Assembly (NCBI GenBank): GCA_963746905.1
Contig: CAVVCY010000003.1
Coordinates: forward strand, 186,001-250,000
Direction: 5' to 3'
Origin: JALYNX01 sp963746905
GTDB taxonomy: Bacteria > Actinomycetota > Acidimicrobiia > Spongiisociales > ZC4RG35
Length of the DNA stretch: 64,000 nucleotides
Part shown: positions 9,264 to 18,925 of the stretch, piece after piece
How positions within the stretch are numbered: the first letter of the stretch is position 1
Layout: the number at the start of each line of letters is the position of its first letter
Position numbers and translations under genes: made by a program
Notes under the pieces: model-generated
Database searches by the model: none
Seen by the model: the letters and a program-made list of their open reading frames with translations, nothing else
What the model was told of the DNA's origin: nothing

Positions 9264-10619
9264 ATGGCCACTCTGCTCTGGGTAGCTCTTCTCTGGCTTC
9301 CCGTCTTCCTCCTGGACCGACGACTCGTCACTGATCCGCACGAGAGACGCTTGCATCTAGCTCTGATCCTGGTGCTATTTGCCACCCAATGGTCAGGATC
9401 TGTTGTCGAGACCGACGCGATACTCCAGGATCCGATCGCAATGGAGCGGGTGGTAAGAGGCATCCTGACAGGCGTGGCCCTCATCGTCGTCACGTCGGTG
9501 CTCGCCCGGCAGAGGCCCGCCCTCTTCAGCAGGCGTCTGCCCTTGGTGACGCTACTGGGCCTGTATGTCTTGATCAACGGGATATCGACGATCTACTCGG
9601 TAGCCCCGATCGTCACTGCTGCGAAGGCGTTCGAGCTGCTGACCGGATTCCTCATAATCCTTGGCATCACCACCCTCGAAATGCCGGTGCCCGCCCTGAA
9701 GCGATCCATCGTCCTGCTGATCACATTGGAGGGGGTGCTGATGGCTGTATCAGTGATCGGCTTCTTCGCCTTGCCGGGTATCTTCTCGACGCTCGAGGCC
9801 AGGCAGGGCTTCATCACGGAGAGAACCCTGACCGGCATATTCATGTCGCCCAACGCTCTTTCCGTGACCGGAGCCGTTGTGGCGGTATTCGCCCTGGCCC
9901 GACTCCTCAAGATCCCTCGCGCTCCGCACAGGGCTTTGCTCTGGAGTGGCCTCGTTATCGGTCTCACCGCCGTCGTTCTCGCCTCAGGTCGTCAAGGTCT
10001 GATCATCCTCATTTTGTCTGTCGCGATCGTGCAGCTCACACTCAGGCCGTTTCAGGCCGTGTTCTGGGTCCTCCCCGCGGTGATCGTCTCCAGTGTCCTC
10101 TACGCGAATGAGTTGGCGACTGCGTTCACTCGTGGCCAGCAGGTTCAACTCCTGATCTCGTTGTCCGGGCGCACCGAGTGGTGGGGCGTGGCCATGAAAG
10201 CCTGGCTGGAGCATCCCTGGCTGGGATATGGGTTCGGCGCCGGAGGACGATTCGTTGCGCTCGAGAGGATCGGGTTCGGAAACGTCTCGAGCCTTCATTC
10301 CGGGTACCTCGAAGTGCTGACCGGTGTCGGGATCCTTGGGTTCGTCCCTCTCATTCTCGTCCTGTTCGGGGTCGGAAGATTCTGTTTGAGGGTGATCCGG
10401 GTCGAGACTGAATACGCGATTCTCTTTATCCCCCTGGTCCTCCACACATTCATCTCTCTGGGCTTCGGGGGTTGGCTCAACACCGACTTCCTGATACTTG
10501 GCCTTCTCGCCGGCCTCGCCGACACCTGGTCGCCTGACGAGGAGACGATCCCCTACGCCGATGCGACGCTCCCCGAGCGGAGCCGACTGACTCCTCGGCG
10601 AAGATATTCGACTACCTGA
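9264..10619 (+). CDS. O-antigen ligase/polymerase family membrane protein
   Basis: About 451 residues with a dozen predicted membrane helices. A periplasmic loop carries the Wzy_C-type signature: SGRTEWWGVAMKAWLEHP followed by GYGFGAGG and, later, an isolated histidine (SLHSGYLE). Proteins of this family either polymerise repeat units (Wzy) or ligate chains to a carrier (WaaL); sequence alone does not separate these. The ATG at 9264 is placed right after the preceding stop. The last 67 bases overlap the 3' end of the convergent phosphotransferase gene, which marks the end of this transcription unit. Confidence 0.82.
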   Translation: MATLLWVALLWLPVFLLDRRLVTDPHERRLHLALILVLFATQWSGSVVETDAILQDPIAMERVVRGILTGVALIVVTSVLARQRPALFSRRLPLVTLLGLYVLINGISTIYSVAPIVTAAKAFELLTGFLIILGITTLEMPVPALKRSIVLLITLEGVLMAVSVIGFFALPGIFSTLEARQGFITERTLTGIFMSPNALSVTGAVVAVFALARLLKIPRAPHRALLWSGLVIGLTAVVLASGRQGLIILILSVAIVQLTLRPFQAVFWVLPAVIVSSVLYANELATAFTRGQQVQLLISLSGRTEWWGVAMKAWLEHPWLGYGFGAGGRFVALERIGFGNVSSLHSGYLEVLTGVGILGFVPLILVLFGVGRFCLRVIRVETEYAILFIPLVLHTFISLGFGGWLNTDFLILGLLAGLADTWSPDEETIPYADATLPERSRLTPRRRYSTT

Positions 10620-11476
10620 GGATCGGGGACATCCTCAGGGCGCTTGACCGTCTCCACCTCTTCGAGCCAGAAGGCGTAGGACTCCAGAGTGTGTTTTGCA
10701 CCGCTCAAGGGCATTCGCAGCCCATGCAAGGCGATGGCGACGTCGTACCAGAGGAGATCGGCACCTGGCGGTCCCCAACCAGGCGACTCCCAGTCGTAGA
10801 GGAGCACCTGTTCTCCTATCAGCCGAAGGTTCCAAGGGGTGAGATCGCCATGTATCGGAACCCAACCAAGGGTTCGCCGCCGCCCTAACTCTCCCCACGA
10901 AGGACCGAGGCTCTGGATCTCCTCCACGACGGATCGCAGGGAATCAGAACTCCTCACCACGGTGTGAATGTGCGGTGGCAGCGGCGAAAGCATCAGGTAC
11001 TCCCAACCGTCGACGCTGCCCTTGTCCAACGGCTCAGGTGCAAGGAACACCGGATTGGATCGACTGCGAAGGGCCTCGAGGGCAGCCAGCTCTCTCCGCA
11101 GCTCCTCACTCGGAGACCGCCTGATCTTCACGAACGCCTTTGGCTCGCCCGATTCGATCAGTAGGACTGAGAACCCATCGCGACCAAGTGGTCTCCTCAG
11201 ATGGACACCGAACGAGTCGAATGGTGTGCTCCTCCGCCACGCAGACGCCAGGAGCTCCCACACCTCCTCACCGCATGGCGGGCTCCACTCCTTTCCTGCT
11301 CCGGGAAGCACCCTGGGCCCCAACACCAGCACGCCAAACAGCGCCAGACGCTGAGCCACCCGCCCCCGCCATTTGCAGGCCGGGTACAGGGAAAGAGCCG
11401 CAGTCGCATCGGCTCTCGACGACATGGGCACCATCAGGTTTCCCGCCGCACGCAGCGTCTTCAGCCTCAAGGTCAT
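10553..11476 (-). CDS. Aminoglycoside phosphotransferase (APH)/choline-kinase-like protein
   Basis: The protein has a eukaryotic-kinase-like small-molecule phosphotransferase fold. The catalytic loop is HGDLTPWN (H209, D211, N216), the metal-binding motif is DWE (D228), and the probable ATP-binding lysine is K117 (FVKIRR). Members phosphorylate hydroxyls of small molecules such as antibiotics, choline or sugars. Resistance is unlikely here, because the gene is coupled by an ATGA overlap to a P-loop kinase gene inside a polysaccharide locus. I infer phosphorylation of a sugar or head group. It runs opposite to the preceding genes and overlaps the ligase-like gene by 67 bases at the 3' ends. 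Confidence 0.75.
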   Translation of the reverse strand: MTLRLKTLRAAGNLMVPMSSRADATAALSLYPACKWRGRVAQRLALFGVLVLGPRVLPGAGKEWSPPCGEEVWELLASAWRRSTPFDSFGVHLRRPLGRDGFSVLLIESGEPKAFVKIRRSPSEELRRELAALEALRSRSNPVFLAPEPLDKGSVDGWEYLMLSPLPPHIHTVVRSSDSLRSVVEEIQSLGPSWGELGRRRTLGWVPIHGDLTPWNLRLIGEQVLLYDWESPGWGPPGADLLWYDVAIALHGLRMPLSGAKHTLESYAFWLEEVETVKRPEDVPDPQVVEYLRRGVSRLRSGSVASA

Positions 11477-12099
11477 ACGCCGAGGAGCCCGTAGATGGCA
11501 ACAGCAGTTTTGGACGCGTCGCCAGCCGTCTCAAAGTCGACAAGCCCCCCAACGGGCAAGTCCTTCCACTTTCCGAGTTCCTCGATCAGCTGAGCCCTGG
11601 TCAGCTCCTGTTTGCGAGCCAGAATTGTGTCGGGAGTGGCGACGAGATTTGCCACCAGGTCCGGTCCAGGTAGGGCCTTGACGAAAAGCCGGGCGAGCCA
11701 GTCAGGACCATGGAAACGCAACGCCGTCGGCTGGGCGAAGTATCCATAACCCCATCTGTCGGCTACGACCAGTCGCCCGGAACGGACCGCAGGCCGGACT
11801 CGTAACACGTAGCCGGCCCAGAAGACGACGAAGGACCAGGACAGCCGTGCCCAACCGGCGACGCGTGAACCAGCCCCGAGGTTCTTCGGCATCGGCATAG
11901 TGTCAGGGCCACCGGAGTCCAGTTCAAGACGTGACCAGATTTCCGGTCTGAAATGGATGTAGGCCGATCCTCCGCGATGCATCGACACCAGGACGTCGGC
12001 CACCGAGGTCTTTCCCACACCATCAGGCCCAACCAAGACCACGAAGGCTCCTCGGGGCGACCAACTGAACCCCTCACCCTCCGCCGTGGACGAATGCAT
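11473..12099 (-). CDS. P-loop kinase, thymidylate-kinase-like
   Basis: A 208-residue protein with a complete Walker A (GPDGVGKTS, residues 24-32), a later VVADRWGYGYF segment that resembles the DR motif of dNMP kinases, and the general length of thymidylate kinases. The housekeeping Tmk should lie elsewhere, and similar kinases occur in actinobacterial glycan loci, so the substrate is probably not dTMP. It shares an ATGA overlap with the phosphotransferase, giving a two-gene unit. A decayed relative lies at about 14850-15145 with the P-loop lysine changed. Confidence 0.7.
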   Translation of the reverse strand: MHSSTAEGEGFSWSPRGAFVVLVGPDGVGKTSVADVLVSMHRGGSAYIHFRPEIWSRLELDSGGPDTMPMPKNLGAGSRVAGWARLSWSFVVFWAGYVLRVRPAVRSGRLVVADRWGYGYFAQPTALRFHGPDWLARLFVKALPGPDLVANLVATPDTILARKQELTRAQLIEELGKWKDLPVGGLVDFETAGDASKTAVAIYGLLGV

Positions 12100-12291
12100 G
12101 CAGTGGACGGTAGATAAACCGAGAACCGGTTGCTAGCCACGAAACCCGCCACGCACGCTTCCTCTTCGCGTGCCATCCCAGGTGCGGGCAAGCGACGAGG
12201 CGCTGGCACCAACCAGCACCGTGGAAGTTTCCTCGTATCACCAACGCCCCACCTGATGCCAACTCGCAGGGCAGACCGGTTCCGACCTATT

Positions 12292-13490
12292 TCACGGTCC
12301 TAGCGCCATCGAATATGCCTTATTCAAAACGGCCTCCATGCGTGTCGTTGCCTCGAGTCGAACAGTCGGGTGAACGGCCCGGTTGGCGAGAAAAAGCTCC
12401 ACATGTTTGGCAAGAAGCCGCGCAGTCGCATCCGGTTTTCCCGGTGGAATTGCAGCAGCCGGCGCTTGAGGCCATAGCCTCACGACCGCTCCCGGACCGC
12501 CGTGATCAAGACAAACCACAGGAAGCCCCAGTGACAAAGCCTCTGCGATCGCGAATGACGCCTCGTCATGAAAGGACGGGAGCAGGAGGCAAGAGACCTC
12601 GGTCATCAAACGAAGGACCTCATCACGAGGAAGATGACCGCGTAGCTCGATCCGATCCTCGATTCCGAGCTCTCGCGCACGTCGTTCGATGCGGGCCCGT
12701 GCAGGTCCTTCGCCGACGTAGAGGAGTCGAGACCCTGGATAGGAGACGTGCCTGAACGCCTCCAACGCAAGAAGAACACCCTTGTATTCGACGAGCTTGC
12801 CCACGAACAGTGCCACCGGCTCGCGCACGCCTCCGAGAGTGAAGAGGTTGAGCGGTGGATCGGAGGCGTTCGGGTGCGTGATGATTCGCCGTGCGTCGAC
12901 CGACAACCACCGGACGAGCACTCTGGTCATTTGAGGATTCTGAGATATCACGACCTCGGCTGTCCTCAGGTTGCGTCGCCGAAGCAAGCTGAACATGCGA
13001 TTCGCGACAAATCGAACTCCGTCGTAAAGGAGTGGGACAACAGACATCGTCCGGAGCAGTGGTCGGGGCGTCGATGTCCCACCACCTACTGGCCCCACAA
13101 CCAATCCACCTTCCACGGCAGCCACGCCGATCGGCTGCCAGTACGGAGACATGGTGGCGTGATGAACAACGTCGAAACGTCCATTTTCTGCGATCAGTTC
13201 TCGCGCACGTCTCCGCACCAGCCGCTGCCAATACACGTAGTAGAGCCTGTGCAGACGGAGGTTCCTCTTGACTGCGAGGCTCCACGACGGCCCGTCCAAG
13301 CCGATCAGGGTCACTTCGTGCGGCAGGGAGTCGCGGTCCAATGCTTCTGCCACGGCAGCGACATTGTTCTGTTGCGCGTGATCACCCAGCATCGGCCGAT
13401 CGAGGCCGCCGCCAGAAGCATGGAGTAACCAGCACCCGGCTCAGAACCGGCATCGGGTTCACAGCTGTATGCCGACATCAGAATTCTCAT
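12292..13490 (-). CDS. Glycosyltransferase family 4, single-base frameshift near the start
   Basis: The long frame (12292-13392) encodes most of a GT4 enzyme (LFVGKLVEYKGVLLALEAF, then SFHDEASFAIAEALSLGLPVV) but lacks the N-terminus. That N-terminus is present in another frame from ATG 13488-13490, reading MRILMSAYSCEPDAGSEPGA, which matches the usual CEPxxGSEPG start of this subfamily. Both join naturally at about 13374 if one C is restored (CGC-CAA in place of CGCAA), giving WVITR-QQNNVAAV. Function: sugar transfer in glycan assembly. Either the gene is newly broken or the base was lost in the consensus. The name rests on the domain similarity. Confidence 0.75.
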
Positions 13491-13789
13491 GACGTGTTAC
13501 TCGACCGCCCTGAAGGGGCCCATCAGCTCAGATGTCTCTACCGTCGTCAGCCGTCGCTATCTGACCGCGAGGAACGGCGAACCCAGAGGAGTGTCGGGAC
13601 CGTTCGGGTGATCTCGCGCGGTTGAGCCAGAACTCTCGCAAATGGCCAGAGTCCGTGACACACGATGTGGGCTGTCCGAGGCCAAGAGCGCAAGTGACCA
13701 AGTTACGCCATCCTAGATCGGAGCCCTCCGGCGCCCAACCGGCCTCTTCTTCCCTCCCAACTCGCGGGCCAAGGAAGCGGACCCGAGGT
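13491..13789. other. Intergenic stretch of about 300 bases
   Basis: I see no supported gene. The minus-strand glycosyltransferase starts at 13490 and the next minus-strand gene ends at 13790. Short open frames on the plus strand have no recognisable content. The promoter of the glycosyltransferase probably lies here. Confidence 0.4.
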
Positions 13790-14713
13790 CTACATCATGC
13801 CGATACGGGTCGTAAGTCTCCGCGTCATCGATTCGATCAGCTCAGATGCTGCCTGCTCGACGTCGTCCGACCGAATCTCCACATCGGGGCGTCGAACGAG
13901 TGCGCCGTTACCGAAACTGATGAAGGCACCTGCCCGGTAGCGAACAGGGGCGACCTTTGCTGCATACCAAGGAATCTGACGCCACGACCCTGGAAGGCCT
14001 GACGACCGCACGATGACGAGATACCGCGCGAGACGTCGGGTCAGCTCTCCACCGACCTGCCCATGGACCACATGGGCCCAAACGCCGATCGGGCTCTTGA
14101 CTCGGCTTGCCACGTGCGAAATTCTGGGCCGAAGCTCCAGTCCACGCTCCAACCCCCGTGGAACCTCGGTCCCGGCCAGGCCACGAGCAGCGTCGAGCGA
14201 TCCGGTGACGAGCAGAGACACGCCAGCGAGTTGTTCATAATCCACAGCGGCAGCCTCTCGTCGAAGGGCGAGCAGTCGGTCATCCTGGCCCTTGGCCATG
14301 CCCTTCTGCCACAGATAGATGAGTCGGGCCTCGTCACCCACCGTGGGTGCAAGTGGTCTTTCCTCACCAAAGGAGAGCAACGCTTCGCTTCGGAGGCGGC
14401 ATCGCCCTCTCCCCTCGGGGTCGTAGAGGATATCCAGTTGCACGCCGTCACGGGCGTCTTCGGTTGCAAGGAACACGGTCAGGGTCCCTCCGATGTCATA
14501 CGGCCAAGTGAGAATGGGGACAAGGCCTCGCTGCTTCCAGAAGGGCATGCTCGTTCGCACGACTTTTCTCGGGTCCTGGCCTACAACAAGGTCTACATCG
14601 GACAAATTCAGGCTCTGAAGCCGCTCGTAACCGTGCAGGACCGCGAACGACACACCTGCTTCCCTGAACCCCTCCAGGGCCGAGCGGGCCAACTCTGCGC
14701 TAGTGGTAGCCAT
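13790..14713 (-). CDS. Nucleotidyltransferase-like protein of glycan locus
   Basis: A 307-residue protein. Near the N-terminus, the pattern LHGYE...SDVDLVV (D39 and D41) resembles the metal-binding GS-DxD motif of polymerase-beta-type nucleotidyltransferases, with a further acidic VQLDILYD segment that could supply the third carboxylate. Similar uncharacterised proteins often accompany thymidylate-kinase-like proteins in surface-polysaccharide loci. The middle and C-terminal parts are not recognised. Here the gene sits between a glycosyltransferase and the relic of a kinase. The assignment is by motif only; no substrate can be given. Confidence 0.55.
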   Translation of the reverse strand: MATTSAELARSALEGFREAGVSFAVLHGYERLQSLNLSDVDLVVGQDPRKVVRTSMPFWKQRGLVPILTWPYDIGGTLTVFLATEDARDGVQLDILYDPEGRGRCRLRSEALLSFGEERPLAPTVGDEARLIYLWQKGMAKGQDDRLLALRREAAAVDYEQLAGVSLLVTGSLDAARGLAGTEVPRGLERGLELRPRISHVASRVKSPIGVWAHVVHGQVGGELTRRLARYLVIVRSSGLPGSWRQIPWYAAKVAPVRYRAGAFISFGNGALVRRPDVEIRSDDVEQAASELIESMTRRLTTRIGMM

Positions 14714-14849
14714 GCTCCATCGGAAGGTCTCGGTGGCTTGGCTGAGTCGCCAACTGCGTCACGCGCGGCCCTCTGCCCATGCGCGCAGGGTAGTCCCATG
14801 AGAACCTCTTTCCAGGCTGCTGTGTTTCTGCCGCATGTCAGCCACTTAT

Positions 14850-15145
14850 CGCCGAGGACTAGGGGACCGACCGAACAGCCGGCCCACCGTCGTTGGGCAG
14901 TCCTGCCGGAACCAAACACCAACGACCAAGTGAAAGGACACCACTCAGAACCCCTGGAGCCGGCCGAAAGGCACCTTGACACGACCCTTGTTTTGCTCAT
15001 CATGTGGCTGATCAGTAAAAGACGATCGGAATGGAGGGCGGAAATGCATGCGCACTGGGAAGCCTTCATGCATGTCCAAGAGGGTTCCGGCTACGGATGC
15101 CCTACCGACCACATCGGGACCCACCAGAACTTCCAGAGCTCCGCC
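14850..15145 (-). pseudogene. Decayed P-loop kinase relic, paralogue of the kinase at 11473
   Basis: From 15145 leftward the frame reads LEVLVGPDVVGRASVAGTLL and MHEGF...MHFRPPF, clearly parallel to VVLVGPDGVGKTSVADVLVS and MHRGG...IHFRPEI of the intact kinase. The P-loop lysine is replaced (GVGKTS to VVGRAS), the frame then meets a stop, and further similarity (LVLGDKW beside LVVADRW) continues in another frame. Both copies also share TTTCGTGGCTAGC shortly upstream, at about 12130-12142 and 15206-15218. I read it as a duplicated, inactivated copy. The boundaries are approximate. Confidence 0.65.
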
Positions 15146-15266
15146 TCTTGACGCATCTCGGTCGCAAACTGGACGAAGTCCTGGCTGATCACCAATGCTC
15201 TCCGCTAGCCACGAAATACCATCCGAGGCCCACCGTCCATCGATTCTCGCAGAGTTCCGGGACCTT

Positions 15267-16476
15267 ATGAGGCTGCTACAGATCCACAACCGCTACCGGC
15301 AACCCGGCGGGGAAGACACCGTCGTGGAAGCGGAGCGAGAGATCCTCCGAGAAGCAGGCCATTCCATCGAGCTCTTCCGCGTTTCCAACTCCGATCGCCC
15401 AATCCGGAGTGCCGCCCAGCTACTCGCCTCCCCTTGGAACCCCGCTGTCCGCGGCTCGGGTCAAAGCAGCCGTGGAAAGGTTCGAACCCGATGTTGTTCA
15501 TGTGCATAACACCTGGTTTGCATTGTCACCTTCCGTTGTGCCGGCGATAGCAAACCGGAACGTCCCCATTGTGATGACACTCCACAACTACCGAATGACC
15601 TGCATCAACGCCCATCTTCTCCGAAACGGCGCGCCCTGTGAGCTGTGTGTCGGTAACTCACCGTGGCAAGGCGTGCGTTTCAAGTGCTACAGGGGCTCAT
15701 TGCCCGGATCTCTTGTTGCCGCCTTGACCAACTCAGTGAGACAGGCGTCCAGGAGTTGGGACGGGATCACGCGGTTCCTCGCGCTGACAGCATTTGCCCG
15801 CGATACATACATGCGCGCTGGTTTGGATCCCGAGCGCATAACCGTAAAGCCAAACTTCGTCGCCGATCCGGGTCTCAGGCCGAGTCCTCCGTCGGAAAGC
15901 GAGGTCGTTGTCTTCGTAGGAAGGATCTCCGAGGAAAAGGGGGCCGACGTGATCGCCGCGGCCTGGGATCGTGCCGCGCTCAAGGGACTCCGACTCCAGA
16001 TGATCGGGGATGGGCCTTTGGTAGAGGCCCTCCGTGCCCGCCATCCTCGTGTTGAGTTCCTCGGATGGCTCGATCGAGGCGAAGTGCGCCGCAGGATGAT
16101 GGGTGCCCGCGCCCTGGTCTTCCCATCCCGTTCTTACGAGGGGCAAAGCATTGTTCTCCTCGAAGCCATGGCAGCAGGTCTTCCGGTGATGGCATCGGAC
16201 TCTCCACCGATCCGGGAGACAATCCAGCCACTCCAGGGACAGTGGATCAGAAAGCCCGGGGACACTGATTCCTGGGCCCAAGGCCTTGAGATCATCATTG
16301 ACGGTTCGGCTGTTGACGCTGGAGGGGTAACAGCACGAAGCACATACGATGGTTCGTTCACACCGTCTCAAGGCCTTCGGAATCTGGAATCGATTTATCG
16401 GTCTGCGATGGCTGCCACAGACGATGGTGACTCTGGTCCCGCGGTGCAAGACTTCTCGGATCGCAATGAGGCTTGA
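15267..16476 (+). CDS. Glycosyltransferase family 4, single-base frameshift near residue 60
   Basis: The N-terminus MRLLQIHNRYRQPGGEDTVV (ATG at 15267) is the recognisable start of a well-spread GT4 subfamily. It is out of frame with the rest, which continues as SAARVKAAVERFEPDVVHVHNTW and TLHNYRMTC to the stop at 16476. Removing one G at about 15447 restores a continuous protein (SPWNPA-SAARVKAAV) of normal length, about 402 residues. The donor-domain elements FVGRISEEKGADVI and EGQSIVLLEAMAAGLPV are intact. Role: cytoplasmic sugar transfer. The shift may be genuine or a consensus error; the rest of the protein shows no decay. Confidence 0.78.
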
Positions 16477-18139
16477 GGGCTCCGAGACGAGAGGTCGACG
16501 GCTCATAGGTCTCTTATTGGTCGTCGTCGCGGGCTCAGTTATCTATCTCGCCACGTCCCCCGACAACCGGTTTGAGGCTGACGACGCCTACTCGTTCGCC
16601 GCAGCCGTGGAGTTTGGAGACTTTGGGAGCGTGATCACCCCATATCACCTCGCCTACATACCACTCGTCAAAGCCCTGTATGAGCCGATTCGATCGGTGG
16701 CACCCGAACAGCGCGCTCTCCCTTTCATGGCCCTTCTGGGAGCTGTCGCCGGCGCGGTCACGGTTGTCCTGTTCTACCTGCTGATGATCCATTGGCTTCA
16801 GGCTTCCAGGGCTCAGGCGGCGTTCGGTGCCATTGCACTCGGGGTTTCATACGGTTTCTGGCGCTACACCGCTGAGGCAGAGGTTTACGCTCTCGCATCT
16901 CTTGCTGCCGTGCTGCTCCTCCTAGTAGCCGTGCGGATCCGGCCAAGCTGGCCCGCAGTCGCGGTCATCGCAGCGCTGGCCTGCATTTCCATCTTGGCCC
17001 ACGCCCTGAATCTTGCGCTGGTCGTTGCCCTCCCCCTTCTTCTGACTCAGAGGGGTTGGCCGCGGCTCAAGGTGCTCGCGTCAGCCCTCTTGTTTGGCAC
17101 GACGCTATTCGCGATTACTTTCGGCGCCTACTCCCTTGCACGTGCCAATGGAATTGAAGCTGCGGTGGGAGCGACCTACATGGAGTTCTATGCCGGTGCA
17201 GAGTCGGGAAACAGCCTGTCTCCAAGCGATCTGATCCCGGCGGTTGGGATCATCGGCTCAACGGTCGTCGCCGCGAACTCCGTCTTTGTTTACGAGCAGG
17301 TGAGGGACTTTCTGACCACGTCCTACCCAGGCAACGCCATAGCCGATGAAGTGACGATGGGTTCCACATCACCGGAATGGCTTCGGTACCTGGCGCCTGT
17401 TGTCTTGCTGGCCACGTTGATTGCTCTTACGACTCTTCTGTGGAAGCTTCGTAAGTCCCGTTTCGCCTCGTGGAAGACCGGCTACACCCTCTACGTCTGG
17501 CTAGGGGCTTACTTGGTGATCGTCCTGATTGGTCGTGGCGTCATCCAGCCGGAGCTCTGGCTCCTCGCACTTGTACCGTTCTGGGCCATCATCGTGGGCG
17601 CCATGGAGCGTGTGGGATTGAGTGGGGCGCTCCCCTGGCTGGTAGTAGGCACACTTGCTGCCAACAGCCTCATCAACGGATTCATGCCGGTCTACCTCGG
17701 CGACAACAGGCTCGAGGCCTTCTCTCAGTGGCCCAGCAGCCACGTCAGTCAGGGAGACCTCATCCTCACCGCGGACAGCGCCGGCACGGCGCGCTACCTC
17801 GCATACCAAACCCCAGCGCACACGGCACAGATCGGAGTCGGCCCCCCTGAGAGGGCAGTGGAAAACATCCAGCTTCTGGGCGACATGATCGCGGCAGGCC
17901 TGACGACAGCACAGATCGTGGAGGCGCTGGACTCAAGGGGTTTGATTGAGGGTTACAAGCCGATCTCGCACGCGACAGCCAATCTCTACATCACCCGCGA
18001 CCTGTTCGACCCACCTGAGTGGCTGGAGACGGCCAGACCGGAATCTGCAGATGCCTTACGTAAACTCGGTGAGCGGATTGGAAATCGCTTCGTTGAAGTC
18101 GACGACACCGACTTGTACCTAGTTAGGGTCGACGGCTGA
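16466..18139 (+). CDS. GT-C-type membrane glycosyltransferase (DUF2723/TMEM260-like)
   Basis: About 557 residues, starting at ATG 16466, which overlaps the preceding stop by 11 bases. It has many membrane helices. The first extracytoplasmic loop contains an acidic pair (FEADDAYSFAAAVEFGD), as expected for the catalytic aspartates of GT-C enzymes. The YGFWRYTAEAEVYAL stretch strongly resembles DUF2723/TMEM260 proteins, which transfer a sugar from a polyprenyl-phosphate donor on the outer membrane face. The C-terminal soluble part is not recognised. It probably adds a branch sugar to the exported glycan or to a protein. Confidence 0.75.
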   Translation: MRLEGSETRGRRLIGLLLVVVAGSVIYLATSPDNRFEADDAYSFAAAVEFGDFGSVITPYHLAYIPLVKALYEPIRSVAPEQRALPFMALLGAVAGAVTVVLFYLLMIHWLQASRAQAAFGAIALGVSYGFWRYTAEAEVYALASLAAVLLLLVAVRIRPSWPAVAVIAALACISILAHALNLALVVALPLLLTQRGWPRLKVLASALLFGTTLFAITFGAYSLARANGIEAAVGATYMEFYAGAESGNSLSPSDLIPAVGIIGSTVVAANSVFVYEQVRDFLTTSYPGNAIADEVTMGSTSPEWLRYLAPVVLLATLIALTTLLWKLRKSRFASWKTGYTLYVWLGAYLVIVLIGRGVIQPELWLLALVPFWAIIVGAMERVGLSGALPWLVVGTLAANSLINGFMPVYLGDNRLEAFSQWPSSHVSQGDLILTADSAGTARYLAYQTPAHTAQIGVGPPERAVENIQLLGDMIAAGLTTAQIVEALDSRGLIEGYKPISHATANLYITRDLFDPPEWLETARPESADALRKLGERIGNRFVEVDDTDLYLVRVDG

Positions 18140-18925
18140 CCGGTCCGGCAACACCAGGGGTTTTCTCCGCAGGATCTGCATTATGAATCTCGGATTCGAG
18201 TAGAGATAGCGACGCCAAAGTCTCTTTGGCTCCATTGCAAGCCTGTATGCCCATTCCAGTCCGGAGCGCTGCATCCACCGTGGCGCCTGTGAAAGCCGAC
18301 CGGCGTGGATGTCGAACGCAGCCCCGACGCCAACAAGCACTGGGGCAGCCAGTAGGGGCCTCAACCGGGCCATCCATCTCTCCTGCTTGGGCGTGGAGAG
18401 CCCTATCCAGACGATATCGGGGCGGGCAGTGTTGATCATTTCCACTATGGCCTGAGTTTCCTCCTCCGTCAGCTCTCGAAACGGTGGGGTGTGCATTCCG
18501 GCCACATTGAGTCCAGGAAACCGATCGGTCAAGGCTGCTGCGAGTTCGTCGGCCACTCCGGGACCGGCTCCATAGAAGAAGTGCGACCAGCCATTCTTCA
18601 CCGATTCGGCACACACCCTGAGCATGAGATCAGGGCCATAGACACGCTCCATCCAGAAGGCGCCGGCATATCGCCCACACCAGACCAAGGGCATGCCGTC
18701 GGGTGTGGTCATCCCCGACTCGTTGTGAATGCGGAGCAGCTCTGGGTCGGATTGGGACTCCATGACACCATGGACACCGGTGACACAGACATACTCCCTG
18801 GCGTCGTCGCGGATCCATCCGCCAATGCCAACCACCGCCATGTCGAGGTTGATGGCGCTGACCGCCACGCCCAGGATGTCGACTCGGTGGCTCAGCCTCG
18901 AGCCGCTACTTGTTTCTCGATCCAT
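18119..18925 (-). CDS. WecG/TagA/CpsF family glycosyltransferase (GT26)
   Basis: The 268-residue protein shows the full family signature: TPDGMPLVW (TPDG catalytic aspartate region), FYGAGPGVADELA, LSTPKQERWM, GVGAAFDIHAGRLSQAPRWM and GLEWAYRLAMEPKRLWRRY. Enzymes of this family transfer ManNAc, ManNAcA or glucose onto a lipid-linked first sugar. Close by are genes for a UDP-ManNAc(3NAc)A-type pathway, so a mannosaminuronic donor is a reasonable inference. It ends inside the 3' end of the convergent GT-C gene (21-base overlap) and its start overlaps the epimerase gene upstream by 34 bases. Confidence 0.92.
   Translation of the reverse strand: MDRETSSGSRLSHRVDILGVAVSAINLDMAVVGIGGWIRDDAREYVCVTGVHGVMESQSDPELLRIHNESGMTTPDGMPLVWCGRYAGAFWMERVYGPDLMLRVCAESVKNGWSHFFYGAGPGVADELAAALTDRFPGLNVAGMHTPPFRELTEEETQAIVEMINTARPDIVWIGLSTPKQERWMARLRPLLAAPVLVGVGAAFDIHAGRLSQAPRWMQRSGLEWAYRLAMEPKRLWRRYLYSNPRFIMQILRRKPLVLPDRSAVDPN

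Noticed and set aside
10553..11476. Aminoglycoside resistance gene
   Set aside because: The APH fold is shared by many kinases; context is a glycan locus and there is no resistance-specific feature.
11473..12099. Housekeeping thymidylate kinase (tmk)
   Set aside because: Locus context, coupling to an APH-like gene and a decayed paralogue argue for a specialised glycan-locus kinase.
14063..15151. A 362-codon plus-strand open frame
   Set aside because: Antisense to the nucleotidyltransferase-like gene and the kinase relic, both of which show family sequence on the minus strand.
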